Below are positions 17,111-26,597 of a stretch of DNA of 64,000 nt, one piece after another. Below the pieces are notes generated by a model. The model was not told where the DNA came from, made no database searches, and worked only from the letters and a program-made list of their open reading frames with translations. Source of the stretch: Paenibacillus antri. GTDB lineage: Bacteria > Bacillota > Bacilli > Paenibacillales > YIM-B00363. The position numbers and the translations under genes are program-made. How positions within the stretch are numbered: the stretch's first letter is position 1; every line of letters starts with the position of its first letter. The stretch lies in assembly GCF_005765165.1 (NCBI RefSeq), contig NZ_VCIW01000021.1, positions 93,098 to 157,097 of the forward strand. The letters are read 5' to 3'.

Positions 17111-18646
17111 GTGGCCCGACGACAATCGTTGCTCGCGAAGGGGGCGGCTTGGGCGGCGCTTTCTGTCCTCCTGACCGCCGGATGCGCGAACGAATCGGGA
17201 CCGGCGCCGGTGCGGGGCGTGTCCCCTGCGACGTCCGCGACGCCAACGACGCTGAGCATTATGGTGCCCGGCGACCGCTCCCCGGACTTCGACCTCGTGA
17301 TGGAGGAAGCGGAGCGCCGCATGGCGGAGGAAGGGCTCCACCTGGATATTCGGATGGAATTCGTGCCATGGAACGACTTCGGCACCCGATCCGAGGTCGC
17401 GCTCGCTTCCGGGGAAGAGATCGATCTGATCTTCGACGCCCCGTGGCTGCACCTGAACGAGATGATCGCGAGCGGATATTACGAGCCGTTGGACGTTATG
17501 CTGGAGCAGTACGGAGAGACGATCGTCGCGAAGCGGCCGAGGCAGATGTGGGACGCGAATCGAAGCGCAGGGCGAGTGATGGCGATCCCGCTCGGCGTCA
17601 GTCACGTGATGAGCCATTCGTATTTCGTTCGCAAGGACATACGGGAATCCCTCGGCGTCCCGCCGATCCGCACGTACGAAGAGCTGCTACGGTTCGCCTA
17701 TCTCGTGAAGGAGAAGGCGCCGGAGGTCGTTCCGCTGATCGCGGGAGGAACGAGAAGTCAACAACTCTATAGTCAGGCCGCCTTCCGCCATTACTTCGAC
17801 GATACCGATATTCGACCGACGCAGGCGTTGGACAGCAGCCTGATGCTGTATTACCGCCACAATGACGGGAAGGTGCACAATGCGTTCAAGGAGCCCGATT
17901 CACCGGTCCGACAATGGGTGGAGGAAGCTAGGCGCTTGTACGTCGATGGAATTATGCACAAGGACGTGCTAGGGATCAAGGATTTCCAGGAACCCGGAGC
18001 GTCCGGCGCCGTCGCGATCTTCCCCACAGGCTCCTTCCATGTCGGAGAGCTCGCGCAGGAGAAGCTGAGGGAGACCGTGCCGGACGGAGAGCTCGAGAGC
18101 GTGACGTTTTTCGACGATACGCCGGGAGCGAACGTCTCGGACTTCGGACAGTGGAACTTTATCGCGGTCCCGGTCGTGAGCAAACACAAGGAGGAAGCCG
18201 TCCGGTTCTTGAACTGGGCGAACGAGAAGCGAAATTACGACTTGCTCGCCTACGGGCTGCAAGGTATGCACTGGGAGCCGCTCGGAGGGAATAAGTTCAA
18301 ACTGCTGAATACCGGCTACAATCAACCGGCCTTCGTCTGGATTTGGAACCCTACGGACGATCGCCTCTTAGCGGATGACGCAAGAACGGAGGAGCTGACG
18401 CGGTTCATCCGCGACGCCGACAATTTCACGCCGGACGTATTGACCGGCTTCGAGTTCGACGGCTCCTCGGTGCAGGCGGAGCTGGACCGTTATAACCGAA
18501 TCGAAGCGGAGTATTATACGCCCTTGTTCAACGGCGTAATCGACCCCGCGTCGGCTTGGGCGGCGTTCGAGGCGGAGGCGGGGCCGGCGCTGGAGGCGAT
18601 CGAGCGCGAGCTGCAGAGACAAGCGGATGCGTTTATGAGGAAGTAA
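17111..18646 (+). CDS. Extracellular solute-binding lipoprotein (locus 1, first)
   Basis: A 511-residue family 1-like solute-binding protein. The lipobox LTAGC puts the lipidated Cys at residue 25. The start is taken as GTG at 17111, preceded by GAGGGGAGGGG; an ATG at 17093 overlaps the upstream stop but has no ribosome binding site. It probably captures an oligosaccharide and may also feed signal to the regulator just upstream. It has no permease directly next to it: a secreted DUF4855 gene comes next, and a second binding protein precedes the permeases. Confidence 0.85.
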   Translation: MARRQSLLAKGAAWAALSVLLTAGCANESGPAPVRGVSPATSATPTTLSIMVPGDRSPDFDLVMEEAERRMAEEGLHLDIRMEFVPWNDFGTRSEVALASGEEIDLIFDAPWLHLNEMIASGYYEPLDVMLEQYGETIVAKRPRQMWDANRSAGRVMAIPLGVSHVMSHSYFVRKDIRESLGVPPIRTYEELLRFAYLVKEKAPEVVPLIAGGTRSQQLYSQAAFRHYFDDTDIRPTQALDSSLMLYYRHNDGKVHNAFKEPDSPVRQWVEEARRLYVDGIMHKDVLGIKDFQEPGASGAVAIFPTGSFHVGELAQEKLRETVPDGELESVTFFDDTPGANVSDFGQWNFIAVPVVSKHKEEAVRFLNWANEKRNYDLLAYGLQGMHWEPLGGNKFKLLNTGYNQPAFVWIWNPTDDRLLADDARTEELTRFIRDADNFTPDVLTGFEFDGSSVQAELDRYNRIEAEYYTPLFNGVIDPASAWAAFEAEAGPALEAIERELQRQADAFMRK

Positions 18647-18686
18647 AGACGGAACGATGGAACAAGGCAATCCCGGAGCACGGGCA

Positions 18687-18737
18687 GGTCCCCCTAGGAG
18701 GATGCGGCGCGTGACGGGAAGCTGCGCCCTCCGGACT
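18687..18737 (+). ncRNA. Nested stem-loop in the intergenic region
   Basis: GTCC/GGAC, GGAG/CTCC and GCGGC/GCTGC can pair in a nested order, giving one long interrupted hairpin between the binding-protein gene and the DUF4855 gene. An AT-rich stretch follows rather than a T-run. It could stabilise the upstream mRNA end or be part of a leader. No known RNA family is recognised. Confidence 0.35.
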
Positions 18738-18848
18738 GGATAAATATTCATAATTAACCAATAAGTAACTGAAAGGAGTGATGCCGACTTACCTAGCTTC
18801 GTTCGTTCCAGGTCGAAATCTGATCAAAGAGGGAGATGTGAACTCGTC

Positions 18849-21326
18849 ATGAATTTCGTCAAACGATCGGTCAGTCTGATTCTCGCTTGCGCGGTCGGCG
18901 CCGCGGGGCTGCTGCCCGCCGCGTCGGCGGCGTATTTGCCGAAGCGCGATCCCCGTTCGAATTTCGCTTCCAACATTGCTCTCATCTATACGGGGTATTA
19001 CGACCCGGCGAACTACGACGGCGTACCCGTCGGAGATTACGACAAGGACAAGTTTATGCCGTACGTCGGATATTTGGACGAACGGGGCAAGGCGCAGGAC
19101 GACTTCTTCGATACGTTCCTGATCTTGAGTCTGCAATCCCCGCACGGCGGCAGCCTGCATCGATGGTACGACTGGGTCCCGAACTCCGTGCCGGGCCGAC
19201 TGCAAGATTGGCAGTACGCGATGGAAAGACCTTTCGCAAAGAATCTGCAGCTGGACGCGTTGGAGCAGGCGGCGAAGCAAGTCGGGCGCGACCTCGGCGA
19301 ACCCGACAAGCAAGTGAACGTATATCTGACGATTCCGTTCCCGGATCCGCAAAGCCGCGACTTCGGCGATTTCGACGGCGACGGCGCGTCCGACGATCTA
19401 AGCAGCTTGGAGGAGAGGAACGCGCTCGTTCGGTGGTATATCGACGAGATGACCGCGCGCTTCGAGAGCCGGGATTACGAGCACTTGCGACTGGCGGGCT
19501 TCTATTGGCTGCAGGAGGATCTGGACACGACCGTACCGGGAGAGCGGGAGAACGTCATGGCGACCGCGGACTACTTGCGGGAGCGCGGGATGCGCTTGGG
19601 GTGGATTCCATGGTCCGGGGCCGGCGAGAAGGGGAACGGCGACCGTCACGGGTACGACTTTACGATCGTGCAGCCGAACCATTATTTCAACGCGGACACG
19701 ACGATCGAGCGGATCGAGGAAACCGCGGAGCTGTCGCGAAGCAGCGGGCAAGGCGTCGAGATCGAATTCGACCAGCGCGCCGTGGAAAACCCGTATTACC
19801 GCCAAGTCCTCTATAACTATCTGATCGGGGGCGTGAAATACGGGTACATGGCGGAGTCGATCTTGGCCTATTACCAGGACGTCTACGCGATTTACGATTT
19901 TTACCATCATCGGAGTCCGATCGGGCGCGAACTGTACGACGACATCTATCGCTTCGCGAAAGGGACGTTCGTCGCGCCGACCGGCAACGTCGAAGGCAGA
20001 GTGCTTGACGCGGAAGGGCGTCCGATCGCCGGCGCGACGGTGACCGGCGAAGACGGGTACGCCGCCGTGACCGACGCGGAGGGACGCTTCGCGGCGAACG
20101 ATCGGTTCGCGATCCGGCAGACGTTCGCCGTCGCGAAAGACGGGTATCAGAGCCGGACGGTGCGGCTGCAGGCGTCGGAAGGAACGACGATCCGCAAGGA
20201 TATCGCGTTGGCGCGCAGCGGCGGTCCGGTGCTCGAACGATACGCCGTCGAGGATTTCGAAGGAAGCTTCGACGTAGGCGGGAACGGGGTCGTGTCCCGG
20301 TCGTTCGAGGCGGCGCCGGAGTTCGTGTATGCGGGCGCTCAATCGCTTAAGGTCGGGTACCCGAGCGGCTGGGGACCGGTGCGCGCGTTCATCGATTCAA
20401 GCTCCGAGGCGTTGGCCGATTCGGACCGGCAATTCGCGAACTACGAGAACACCGATTGGAGCGGCTACGACGCGATATCCATGGAAGTGTACAACGCCAC
20501 GAACGCGGAGCAGAAGCTCGATCTGGAGTTTATGTACGACCGGTACAGCTGGGGGTCTTCGAGGGTGAAGCAAGTCCTCCTCTCGCCCGGGCAATGGAAC
20601 CATGTGGAGATTCCGCTGCGCGAGCTGCGGGAAGCGGGCGTTAACCTTAGTAATGTGATTCGGCTTTCTTTGCGCATGAGCGAATTCGCGACGGACGGAG
20701 CGACGATGTATTTCGACGACGTCGCGCTGCTGAAATACGAACGTCAGGATCAGCCGGCGGACACCTTCGCGGCGCTTCCGTCGGCGGTGCCGACGATGGA
20801 CGTCGGCGCTCGTTGGACGCCGGTCGTGAAGGACCGGTCCGCGATCGACGCGCAAGGGAACCCCGCAATCGTCCCGGACGCCGTATTCGAATCATCCGAT
20901 CCCTCGGTCGTCGAGGTGCGCCCGGACGGAACGCTGCATGCGCTCGCGCCGGGACGGGTTACGCTTCGGGCTTTCGCGAACGGCGTCGAAGCCGAGTCGA
21001 CCGTAATCGAAGTGTCGGGACGGACGTTCCACGAACTGAAGGGCGGGCGCTCCAAGCTGTCGCCGGGCGAAGCGGCTCCGATCTCGCTTCGCAGCTTCTT
21101 CGATAACGGCTATCTGATCCCGTGGGAAGAAGCGACGTACCGCTGGTCCGTCGATGGGAACGCAGTCTCCCTAAGCGACAAGCTGCGGCCCGACGGTACC
21201 GTCGTCGCGAACGAGAAGACGTTGGTCGGCGTTCGGAACGGTAGCGCGAAGGTGTCCGTCACGATCGAATACAACGGCAAGTCGGAGACGTTCGAGCGTC
21301 TAATCGTCGTGACGCCGAACCCGTAA
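18849..21326 (+). CDS. Secreted DUF4855 protein with CBM-like and Ig-like domains
   Basis: An 825-residue protein with a signal peptide (cleavage near ASA-A, residue ~27). Residues ~35-380 match DUF4855, an uncharacterised family seen in polysaccharide loci of Paenibacillaceae; visible motifs include YTGYYDPANYDG and LRLAGFYWLQED. A carboxypeptidase-regulatory-like domain follows (~380-455, VEGRVLDAEGRPIAGATV), then a carbohydrate-binding-like beta-sandwich (~465-630), then Big2-like Ig domains to the C-terminus. It is probably an extracellular glycan-acting or glycan-binding protein. The GGGAGA site is a little far from the ATG at 18849. A 23-codon reading frame from 18781 ends in ATGA overlap with this start. 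Confidence 0.8.
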   Translation: MNFVKRSVSLILACAVGAAGLLPAASAAYLPKRDPRSNFASNIALIYTGYYDPANYDGVPVGDYDKDKFMPYVGYLDERGKAQDDFFDTFLILSLQSPHGGSLHRWYDWVPNSVPGRLQDWQYAMERPFAKNLQLDALEQAAKQVGRDLGEPDKQVNVYLTIPFPDPQSRDFGDFDGDGASDDLSSLEERNALVRWYIDEMTARFESRDYEHLRLAGFYWLQEDLDTTVPGERENVMATADYLRERGMRLGWIPWSGAGEKGNGDRHGYDFTIVQPNHYFNADTTIERIEETAELSRSSGQGVEIEFDQRAVENPYYRQVLYNYLIGGVKYGYMAESILAYYQDVYAIYDFYHHRSPIGRELYDDIYRFAKGTFVAPTGNVEGRVLDAEGRPIAGATVTGEDGYAAVTDAEGRFAANDRFAIRQTFAVAKDGYQSRTVRLQASEGTTIRKDIALARSGGPVLERYAVEDFEGSFDVGGNGVVSRSFEAAPEFVYAGAQSLKVGYPSGWGPVRAFIDSSSEALADSDRQFANYENTDWSGYDAISMEVYNATNAEQKLDLEFMYDRYSWGSSRVKQVLLSPGQWNHVEIPLRELREAGVNLSNVIRLSLRMSEFATDGATMYFDDVALLKYERQDQPADTFAALPSAVPTMDVGARWTPVVKDRSAIDAQGNPAIVPDAVFESSDPSVVEVRPDGTLHALAPGRVTLRAFANGVEAESTVIEVSGRTFHELKGGRSKLSPGEAAPISLRSFFDNGYLIPWEEATYRWSVDGNAVSLSDKLRPDGTVVANEKTLVGVRNGSAKVSVTIEYNGKSETFERLIVVTPNP

Positions 21327-21374
21327 ACCGCACCGACAGAGCACGACCAAATTCTTATTAAAGGGTGATCGCGA

Positions 21375-22685
21375 ATGCAACGAAACATGACAAAACCGTT
21401 CAAATTAGGCCGCGCCGCTTCGGCGCTGCTGCTCGCGTCGGCGCTGGGCGTCTCGGCTTGCTCCGACGCGACCTCGTCGAAGGAAACCGTGGAAATTCAA
21501 TTTTGGAACCCGTTCACGGGCGACACCGCGGCGGTCGTCGACGACATCGTGGAGAAGTACAATGCGAGCCAGACGAACATATCCGTCAAGTCGCTCAGCA
21601 ATCAAGACCCGCAGAAGCAATTGACGGCAATATCCGGCGGCAACGCGCCGGACTTGGTCATTACGTACTGGAACAACGTCGGCCCTTGGTCCGAAGCGGG
21701 AGCCGTGCAAAACCTGGAAGCTCTCGTGCAGTCTTCGGATTTCGACGCGTCTCGGATCATTCCGGCCGCGCTCGACCGCATGAAGGTGGACGGGGAAATT
21801 CACGGCTTCCCGATCTCCATGAGCATGGCCAACAAGCTGTTCTACAATAAGAAGGCGTTCGCCGACGCCGGTCTCGCGGCGGCGCCGGAGACGCTGGAGC
21901 AGATGTTCGAGTACGCGAAGCGGCTCACGAAGAAGGACGACGCCGGCAACATCACGCAGATCGGATTCATTCCGGACTATCCGTGGATCGACAACGTCTT
22001 CTGGCCGATTATCTTCGGCGGCTCTTGGGACGACGGCAACGGGAAGCTGACCGCGAACCAGAAGGCCAACGTCGACTCGATCGCGTACCAGGCGTTGTAT
22101 TATCAGGAATTCGGCGTGGATGGCATCAATAAATTCAAGTCCGGCATGGGACAGATGAATACGCCGCAAGATCCGATCATCACCGGCGATTTGGCGATGA
22201 TGATCGGTTGGGAGAACTGGTACAACGACAAGCGCGGCGAGAACGGCGAAATCGGCGTCGCTCCGTTCCCGTATCCGGAAGCTCGGCCGGAGTTGAAACA
22301 GTCCGGCATGGTCAGTCCGGTGGCGATGTTCATTCCGGCGAAGTCGAAGCACCAAGAGGAAGCATGGGAATTCATGCAATACCTGCTGTCCGAGGAGGTG
22401 CAGATCGAGTATGCGATCCGAAACAAGACGATTCCGGTGCTGCTCGGCGCGCTGGACAATCCGGAACTGACGGAGAACGAGTCGACGGCGTCGCTGAAGG
22501 AATTTTTCGAAAGCGCGAAGAGCCCGAACCTGAACGGCTTCCCGAACAGCATCTATATTAACGAATACTTGCAAGCGTTGAACGAGGAGACGGAGAAGGC
22601 GATCAAAGGGCAAATCTCGGCCCAAGAAGCGATGGATGCGGTCGTCGCGAAGATGCAGCCGAAGGCGGACGCCGCGAAGAAATAA
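21375..22685 (+). CDS. Sugar ABC transporter solute-binding lipoprotein (locus 1, second)
   Basis: A 436-residue family 1 solute-binding protein. The lipobox GVSAC puts the lipid Cys at residue 29. The body has the usual IQFWNPFTGD start and an ITYWNN hinge segment. It is followed by two permease genes, so this is the cognate binding protein of the importer. AAAGGGTG serves as ribosome binding site. A 10-bp GC-rich hairpin separates it from the permeases, which often allows more binding protein than permease to be made. Confidence 0.9.
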   Translation: MQRNMTKPFKLGRAASALLLASALGVSACSDATSSKETVEIQFWNPFTGDTAAVVDDIVEKYNASQTNISVKSLSNQDPQKQLTAISGGNAPDLVITYWNNVGPWSEAGAVQNLEALVQSSDFDASRIIPAALDRMKVDGEIHGFPISMSMANKLFYNKKAFADAGLAAAPETLEQMFEYAKRLTKKDDAGNITQIGFIPDYPWIDNVFWPIIFGGSWDDGNGKLTANQKANVDSIAYQALYYQEFGVDGINKFKSGMGQMNTPQDPIITGDLAMMIGWENWYNDKRGENGEIGVAPFPYPEARPELKQSGMVSPVAMFIPAKSKHQEEAWEFMQYLLSEEVQIEYAIRNKTIPVLLGALDNPELTENESTASLKEFFESAKSPNLNGFPNSIYINEYLQALNEETEKAIKGQISAQEAMDAVVAKMQPKADAAKK

Positions 22686-22699
22686 AAGAGCGGGCGGCA

Positions 22700-22734
22700 G
22701 CGGAAACGGACGGGCGGCTGCTCGCCGTTTCCGC
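22700..22734 (+). promoter_or_regulatory. Intercistronic hairpin between binding protein and permeases
   Basis: GCGGAAACGG and CCGTTTCCGC form a perfect 10-bp stem with a 15-base loop just after the binding-protein stop codon, without a T-run. Such structures stabilise the upstream message or attenuate the downstream one. Confidence 0.6.
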
Positions 22735-22764
22735 TCGGTCCGCAAGGATAGGGAGGTGACGACG

Positions 22765-23688
22765 ATGACCGGCAATGCCATCGGGATCCGAAAGCGCGAA
22801 CGGAAGCGGCTCCTCGTCGGATTGTGCTTTATCAGCCCTTGGCTGATCGGATTGATTCTTTTTCAACTGTACCCGATATTGTCTTCTTTCTATTACAGCA
22901 TGACGAATTTCAACCTGTTCCAGCCGCCCGAGTGGGTCGGATTCGGCAATTACGCGGAGATGGTTCGGGACGAGAAGGTATGGCTTTCCCTGTACAATAC
23001 GTTGTTCATGGCCGTCTTCGGCCTGTTTCCCCACCTGGCGTTCGCTCTCGCGATCGCGCTGCTGCTGAACAAGAACGTTCGCGGGCAGTCCGTCTACCGG
23101 ACGATCTACTTCCTGCCGACGCTGGTGCCGACGGTCGCGGCGACGCTGCTATGGATGTGGCTGTTGAACGCCCAATACGGGCTGATCAACGAGCTGCTGG
23201 GCCGAATCGGGCTGCCGCAGCCGGTCTGGCTGCTCGATCCGCTGTGGACGAAGCCGTCGCTGATCATGATGGGCTTCTGGGGAACGGGGACGACGACGAT
23301 CATGTATTTGGCCGCGCTGCAAGAGGTTCCCAAGCTCTATTACGAAGCGGCGGAAATCGACGGCGCCAACGCCTGGCATAAATTCCGGCATATTACGCTG
23401 CCCGCGATTTCCCCGATGACGCTGTTCCATGTCATTATGGGGCTGATCGGCGCGCTGCAGCTGTTCACGCAAGGCTATGTCTTTACCGAAGGGAACGGGC
23501 AAGCGATGGGAGGACCCGAGAATTCGCTGCTCTTCTTCGCCATCTATTTGTACCAAACCGCGTTTTCCTTCTTGAAAATGGGGTATGCCTCCGCGATGGC
23601 GTGGCTGCTGTTCCTCCTCGTCTTCCTGCTGACGGTCGTCGTGTTCAAGACGTCGGCGAGATGGGTGTACTACGGAGGTGAACGCTGA
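22765..23688 (+). CDS. Sugar ABC permease, MalF/UgpA type
   Basis: A 307-residue inner-membrane permease with about six helices. The EAA loop is visible as YYEAAEIDGANAWHKFRHI, which docks the ATPase. The start at 22765 follows GGGAGGTGA. Its stop overlaps the start of the next permease (TGATG). No ATPase gene is present in the locus, so it probably uses a shared MsmX/UgpC-like ATPase encoded elsewhere (established for several Bacillus importers, inferred here). Confidence 0.92.
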   Translation: MTGNAIGIRKRERKRLLVGLCFISPWLIGLILFQLYPILSSFYYSMTNFNLFQPPEWVGFGNYAEMVRDEKVWLSLYNTLFMAVFGLFPHLAFALAIALLLNKNVRGQSVYRTIYFLPTLVPTVAATLLWMWLLNAQYGLINELLGRIGLPQPVWLLDPLWTKPSLIMMGFWGTGTTTIMYLAALQEVPKLYYEAAEIDGANAWHKFRHITLPAISPMTLFHVIMGLIGALQLFTQGYVFTEGNGQAMGGPENSLLFFAIYLYQTAFSFLKMGYASAMAWLLFLLVFLLTVVVFKTSARWVYYGGER

Positions 23689-24524
23689 TGGCCGGAACCC
23701 GCGCCGAACGGCCGAAGCCGTTCGCCCATGCGATGCTTGTCCTGATCGGCGTCCTATTTTTGATGCCCTTCGTCTGGCTGCTGATCACGTCGCTGAAGAC
23801 GGACGAAGAAATTTTCGTCGTCCCCGTCCGGTGGTGGCCGAGCGAACTGCAATGGACCAATTACGTCGAGGCCATTCAAGCGATCCCGTTCTTCCTTTAC
23901 ACGTTCAACACGGTTTGGATCGCGGCGTTATGCGTCGCGGGCGTCGCGGCGATCGCTCCGCTCGTCGCCTACGGCTTCGCAAGAATCGACTTCAAGGGCC
24001 GGAACCTATTGTTTTTAATTATGATGAGCACGTTGATGCTTCCGTTCCAAGTGACGATGATTCCGATTTACGTAAGCTTTAATAAGGTGAACCTTGTGGA
24101 TTCGTATTGGCCGATCGTGCTGTCCTCGTGGTTCGGGACGGGGATGGCGTACTATATTTTCTTAATGAGGCAATTTTTCATGGGCATCCCGTACGAGCTG
24201 ACCGAATCGGCCAAAATCGACGGGGCGTCGGAGTTTCGAATTTTCGCCGGAATCATGCTTCCGCTTTCGAAACCCGCGATCTTGACCGTGGGGCTGTTCA
24301 CCTTCCTCGGCGCCTGGGGGGACTTCCAAGGACCGTTGATTTACTTGAACGACCCGGACAAGTGGACGCTCTCGATCGGCCTGAAGCAGTATATTCGCGA
24401 AAATACGGTCGCTTGGGGCCAGCTGATGGCGGCCTCCACCTTGTTCACGCTGCCGATCGTCGTTCTGTACTTCTTCGTGCAGAAGAAGTTCATCGAGGGC
24501 ATCTCGATCACGGGCATGAAGTAA
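23688..24524 (+). CDS. Sugar ABC permease, MalG/UgpE type
   Basis: A 278-residue permease with six helices and the EAA motif ELTESAKIDGASEFRIFAGI. It forms the heterodimeric channel with the preceding permease. The start codon shares a base with the upstream stop (TGATG), and GGAGGTGA lies upstream. The C-terminal VQKKFIEGISITGMK is typical of this family. Confidence 0.92.
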   Translation: MAGTRAERPKPFAHAMLVLIGVLFLMPFVWLLITSLKTDEEIFVVPVRWWPSELQWTNYVEAIQAIPFFLYTFNTVWIAALCVAGVAAIAPLVAYGFARIDFKGRNLLFLIMMSTLMLPFQVTMIPIYVSFNKVNLVDSYWPIVLSSWFGTGMAYYIFLMRQFFMGIPYELTESAKIDGASEFRIFAGIMLPLSKPAILTVGLFTFLGAWGDFQGPLIYLNDPDKWTLSIGLKQYIRENTVAWGQLMAASTLFTLPIVVLYFFVQKKFIEGISITGMK

Positions 24525-24551
24525 ATGAGATTCAGGCGGGAGGTGTAGCCG

Positions 24552-26474
24552 ATGCAAAACAGAAACGTAGCGATCATCACCGCGGAATCCAGCGATTTGT
24601 CGGAATTGATGCTGGCCTTCGATCCGGCGGCGACGCTCATCAAGCCGGGGGAGGTATCCCGGTACGACTTGGATCGCTTCGAAGCGATCGCTCTGCTGGG
24701 AGGCGTCTCGGAGAAACCGCTGCTGCTCGCCCCGGAAGAGAGAATTCTGGTGGAGAAAGAAATTCGGAAGGGCAAGCGCGTGTTCGCCGAATACGCGGCC
24801 AGTATCGGCCACATGTATGCGTCTCCGCCGCAGAGCACGCGGTTCGAGCGCTTGGTCTATTGCGCGGAGAGCCCCGGCATAGACGGATTGTCCTTAGGCG
24901 ACGTGTTGGACGATCAGAGCGGCATGCGGATCAAGCCTCACGATATCGCGTGCTCGCACGGGAGACCGATCCTAACGTTCGCCTCGGTGAACGTCCACGG
25001 CTCCGCGGAAGTGACCGACGAGATGCTCGGCCGCATATCCGATCGGGCGCTGTGGTTCGAGGAGCCGGATCGGCTTCTGGTCTGTTCGTTCCGCTTATGC
25101 CGGTTCCGCAAGGCGAGGTTCGCGCCGCATCGAAAGGTCGCCGCGTTGATCTCGTACATCCTCGGATGGTTGTTTCGCGCGAAGGTCGACTTGGGGCCGA
25201 TGCGCGCGGCTTATTCCTTCGTTCATGCGGACGGCGGCTCGGCGACGCTCGAGAGCAGAATCGCGCACAGCGTCGAGCGGGCGATGGCGTGGTTCGAAAA
25301 GTCGGGCGTGCTGCGCGACGAAGGCCGCGGCGGCGTGTGGGAGGGCATGGGGACGGAAATCGCGCCGGACGGGACGCAACGCGTCAGCGCGATCCGCCGC
25401 GTCGACTGCATCGGCGAAGCGGCCTTGCCGTACTTCCTGCACTATCTGCACGCCTCGAACGAGCGGGATTTGCTTGTTTCCGAGCGGCTTCACGATTACG
25501 TGTTCGATTATTTTCTGAATAAGGAACCGGGCGAGCTGTACGGCATGATGCGTTGGACGGAGGAAGCGTGGGGCGTCTGTTATCAGGACGATGTCGCGCG
25601 CGCGCTCATCCCGCATCTGCTGAAGTGCTTATACACCGGCTCCCGGTATCGGCTGAACGAGGCGGCGGACGCGCTTCGCTTCCTAGTCAAGACGACGGGA
25701 ACCGACGGGACGCGGGTGTTCCGGACCGACAACCTCGCGCTTACCGAGGAGAAGCTTAGGGCGCTGCGAAGCGAGCCGGGACGGCTGCCTTCGGCGCACT
25801 ACAACGGGTACTATTGGGCGGCTCTGTTTTTGGCTTACAAGCTTACGGGGGAGCGAACCTTCCTCGAGACCGGCGTGCGCGGCATGGAGACGCTGCTGGC
25901 CGTGTACCCGGATACCGTTCGAGAGCAGAGCCAGACGCAAGAATATTGCCGGCTCATTCTCCCGCTGGCCTGGATGTACTGGGCGACGGGGGAGGAACGG
26001 CACAAGGATTGGTTGTACCGGGTCGCGGAGGACCTGCAGTCGTTCAAGCATCCGTCCGGCGCCTACCTTGAATGGGACGAGGGATATCAAGCCGCGATGC
26101 GGCACGGGATGGGCGAGGGGGAGAGCTCCTTGCTGACCAAGAACGGCGATCCGGTCGCCGATCTGCTCTACTCGAACAATTGGCTGCCGATCGCGTATAT
26201 GCAGGCGTACTTCGTCACGAAGGACGAGCGGTTTTTGCGCCGGTGGGAGGAGCATGCTGCCTTCCTCTCGTCCGCGCAGCTCGCCGGCGATAATCCGCAG
26301 ATCGACGGGGCTTGGGCGCGGGCGTTCGACGTCGAGCTGCACGAAGTGTACGGCAATCCGGCGGACGCCGGCTGGGGACCGTGGGCGATCGAATCGGGGT
26401 GGACCGTGGCGGAGATCGCCTCCGGCTTGTTGATGGGTCTCCTGAAGCATCGGCTGCGGCCCGCTTACGAGTGA
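24552..26474 (+). CDS. Alpha/alpha-toroid (six-hairpin) protein with amidotransferase-like N-terminus
   Basis: A 640-residue cytoplasmic protein without a signal peptide. Residues ~1-200 resemble a class I glutamine-amidotransferase/ThuA-like fold (RNVAIITAESSD, FEAIALLGGV), but I see no clear catalytic Cys triad. Residues ~210-635 have regularly spaced aromatic-rich helices (ALFLAYKLTGERTFLETG, LPLAWMYWATGEERHKDWLY), as in six-hairpin glycosidases. By position in the transporter operon it probably processes the imported oligosaccharide. The catalytic residues cannot be assigned, so the activity is unknown. GGGAGGTG precedes the ATG. Confidence 0.65.
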   Translation: MQNRNVAIITAESSDLSELMLAFDPAATLIKPGEVSRYDLDRFEAIALLGGVSEKPLLLAPEERILVEKEIRKGKRVFAEYAASIGHMYASPPQSTRFERLVYCAESPGIDGLSLGDVLDDQSGMRIKPHDIACSHGRPILTFASVNVHGSAEVTDEMLGRISDRALWFEEPDRLLVCSFRLCRFRKARFAPHRKVAALISYILGWLFRAKVDLGPMRAAYSFVHADGGSATLESRIAHSVERAMAWFEKSGVLRDEGRGGVWEGMGTEIAPDGTQRVSAIRRVDCIGEAALPYFLHYLHASNERDLLVSERLHDYVFDYFLNKEPGELYGMMRWTEEAWGVCYQDDVARALIPHLLKCLYTGSRYRLNEAADALRFLVKTTGTDGTRVFRTDNLALTEEKLRALRSEPGRLPSAHYNGYYWAALFLAYKLTGERTFLETGVRGMETLLAVYPDTVREQSQTQEYCRLILPLAWMYWATGEERHKDWLYRVAEDLQSFKHPSGAYLEWDEGYQAAMRHGMGEGESSLLTKNGDPVADLLYSNNWLPIAYMQAYFVTKDERFLRRWEEHAAFLSSAQLAGDNPQIDGAWARAFDVELHEVYGNPADAGWGPWAIESGWTVAEIASGLLMGLLKHRLRPAYE

Positions 26475-26551
26475 AGAAGAGCAAACAACATAGGGGATGT
26501 CTTCGAGTAGCGAACTACGTGAACTACGCGAGGACCGCCCTTTTTTTTTTG

Positions 26552-26581
26552 CAAAAAAATAGACCGCCCATTAAGGCGGTC
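26552..26581 (-). terminator. Intrinsic terminator for the bactofilin gene
   Basis: Read leftward, GACCGCC pairs with GGCGGTC and is followed by a T-run (plus-strand A7 at 26553-26559). A second GACCGCCC followed by T10 lies just left, at 26533-26550, so the region has an unusual T10-GC-A7 spacer between direct copies of GACCGCCC. Confidence 0.8.
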
Positions 26582-26597
26582 ATCCCATCGCATCGCG

